The notes under the pieces: generated by a model | What the model saw: the letters and a program-made list of their open reading frames with translations, nothing else | Told to the model about the DNA's origin: nothing | Databases searched by the model: none | Translations under genes and position numbers: made by a program | Origin: Thiotrichales bacterium | Lineage (GTDB): Bacteria > Pseudomonadota > Gammaproteobacteria > Francisellales > CACEW01 | DNA: 6,291 bases | Reading direction: 5' to 3' | Assembly: GCA_023266165.1 (NCBI GenBank) | Contig: JAHFRR010000083.1 | Coordinates: 1 to 6,291 of the forward strand | Shown: piece after piece, positions 5,259 to 6,291 of the stretch | Position numbering within the stretch: position 1 is the first letter of the stretch | Layout of the letters: each line of letters starts with the position of its first letter

Positions 5259-6019
5259 GTGACAGAGAACTTCTCGTTTAAAAGAGTGCATTTGGCTAAG
5301 GCTTATTGTTGATCATCGATGAGGCGCAGCATGCTTTGACCACTGCGCAGGGTGTCAACGCTATGTTTGCCTTGAAGTCTGCGCGTGATCAAATCAACTC
5401 TCTTCATGCAAAGCCAGACTTAATGCTGGTGTTTACAGGCTCTAATCGAGACAAACTCGCACAGCTGGTCATTAAGAAAGAGCAGCCTTTTTTTGGTTCG
5501 GAGATCATTGCTTTTCCTTTATTAGGCCGTGATTATACAGATTTTTTTACGGATAAAGTCAATCTAAGCCTGGGTGTGAACAATCAGTTCAGCAAAGACA
5601 GTATGTGGGAAGCTTTTCAGCTGACAGGACATCGCCCTGAGGTGTTGCGTCAGATTGTGGGGCGTACGGCCATCAACCATGAGGCATCTTCCTTTTCTGC
5701 GTTGTTAAAAGAGGATGCTTTTTTGTGGCACACTCAAATTTGGGATGAGTTTGAGAGTGACTTTAATGCGCTGCCCCCTCTGCATCAAGCCATACTGGGT
5801 TTGCTGGTGCAACAAGGGCGAGCATGGTCGCCGTTTTCAGAAGAGTCCATGCAATATTATAAAGCAGCGCTTGAACAACCTGTGATTTCTCTCTCGTCGG
5901 TGCAAACAGCCATTCAATCCCTGCGAGAGCAAGGGTTTCTGTGGCAGTCGAGCCGAGGTAGTTATGCGTTGGAGGATGAGAGTTTTGCAGAGTGGTTTAA
6001 GCATACGCATCCGCTATGA
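5259..6019 (+). pseudogene. AAA-type ATPase remnant lacking the Walker A region
   Basis: A GTG at 5259 with AGGAG six bases upstream (5248-5252) opens a frame reading VTENFSFKRVHLAKAYC and then stops at 5310. A second frame, open from 5300, carries the rest: LLIIDEAQHAL (Walker B, with D and E), FTGSNRD (sensor-1-like Asn) about 40 residues later, LLGRDYTDFF, and GHRPEVLRQIV about 108 residues in. The last 85 residues look like a winged helix (PPLHQAILGLLVQQG ... VQTAIQSLREQGFLWQSSRGSYAL). This is the C-terminal half of an archaeal-ATPase/ORC-like AAA protein. The P-loop and everything between the first 16 codons and Walker B are missing, and the frame changes at the join, which points to an internal deletion. 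A TTG at 5306 could start a 237-residue fragment, but it has no ribosome binding site and could not bind ATP normally. The native function is unknown. Confidence 0.65.
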
Positions 6020-6212
6020 TTTTTTGTAACTACTCACGCCACCCAAGCATTTAATTTTCAAAAAAGTGAATGTCCAAGTTGAAAAAAAATGGCTCTATGT
6101 CGTTTTGAATGGGTAATGCAAGAAAGCAAGTAACTTTCGCATGGCATTTCTTATCCCCTCGCCCCTTGCGGGCTACGGCATGCACACATCTTTGCGCACA
6201 TTACCACCGTTC

Positions 6213-6250
6213 GTCGTCCTGACACTGCGCAGCAGGCGTCAGGATCCAGG
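6213..6250. repeat. Palindromic repeat element, probably dispersed in the genome
   Basis: TCCTGAC (6217-6223) and GTCAGGA (6238-6244) form a perfect seven-base-pair stem around a 14-nt loop that itself contains the palindrome CTGCGCAG. The outer sequence GTCGTCCTGAC ... GTCAGGATCCAG has the same architecture as the GTCATCC...GGATCCAG intergenic repeats abundant in Rickettsia, Wolbachia and related Alphaproteobacteria. The hairpin is seen directly; that it is one copy of a family is inference. Confidence 0.55.
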
Positions 6251-6259
6251 ATTAATTAG

Positions 6260-6273
6260 GCTTTCATGAAAGC
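6260..6273. repeat. Perfect 14-bp palindrome GCTTTCATGAAAGC
   Basis: Fully self-complementary without a loop, located 15 bases after the hairpin element. It could be a second module of the same repeat or an operator of a gene to the right of the window. Confidence 0.45.
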
Positions 6274-6291
6274 TCAGGAAAACCAACGGAT

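Larger units (their letters stand above)
6020..6291. other. Gene-free right end of the window
   Basis: These 272 bases hold no open frame worth calling; the longest from an ATG with purines before it (6089) is 14 codons. Contents are an AT-rich stretch with a weak TTTTCAA/TTGAAAA inverted repeat (6055-6085), a GC-rich block with GCCC-CTTGC-GGGC (6161-6173), and the palindromic element at 6217-6244 with a 14-bp palindrome behind it. The change in composition around 6150 suggests that a repeat or insertion remnant begins there, but I cannot name one. Confidence 0.5.

Noticed and set aside
6055..6085. TTTTCAA/TTGAAAA inverted repeat as terminator of the ATPase gene
   Set aside because: The arms are A/T only with a 17-nt loop; the stem would be too weak for a convincing intrinsic terminator.
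6089..6133. Short frame MALCRFEWVMQESK
   Set aside because: Only 14 codons, purine run upstream is an A tract rather than a Shine-Dalgarno site.

Overview
The window looks like a piece of an alphaproteobacterial chromosome of roughly 50% GC, dominated by conserved housekeeping genes with a small, decaying accessory region to the right. Three things suggest this assignment. The accD-folC pair, overlapping in one transcript, is the usual alphaproteobacterial order. HslV carries a short N-terminal propeptide ending in HG before the catalytic TT. The spacer at the right end holds a hairpin of the TCCTGAC...GTCAGGATCC kind, resembling the dispersed palindromic repeats of host-associated Alphaproteobacteria such as Rickettsiales and, I suspect, Holosporales. 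The lineage below class level is a guess.

Left half, minus strand, read right to left: hslV (peptidase) and hslU (ATPase/unfoldase) form a 44-nt-spaced operon behind a near-consensus heat-shock (sigma-32) promoter at 3520-3548. A housekeeping-type promoter follows immediately after hslU and drives accD (acetyl-CoA carboxylase beta subunit). accD overlaps folC (dihydrofolate/folylpolyglutamate synthase) by 23 nt; folC runs off the left edge. The annotated accD start matters: the longest open frame starts at a TTG that is actually the -35 box of its promoter, and the GTG at 1412 behind AAGGAG is the better start.

Middle, plus strand, divergent from hslV: a FitA/VapB-type ribbon-helix-helix antitoxin, a PIN-domain toxin of only 81 residues that has lost its middle section, and a full-length tRNA-dihydrouridine synthase. 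The three genes overlap or nearly overlap and look like one transcription unit, so the toxin-antitoxin promoter probably expresses the tRNA-modification enzyme. The TA promoter candidate overlaps the heat-shock promoter of hslVU on the other strand.

Right end, plus strand: an AAA-type ATPase remnant. Its promoter, a 17-nt operator-like palindrome, its ribosome binding site, its GTG start and the first 16 codons are visible, but the frame then breaks and resumes at the Walker B segment, so the Walker A region is gone. After it come 272 gene-free bases with a palindromic repeat element and a perfect 14-bp palindrome. I see no RNA genes, CRISPR array or complete insertion sequence. I do not see a convincing new biological system; the most interesting points are the two centre-deleted genes and the likely use of a dead TA operon as expression platform for dus.
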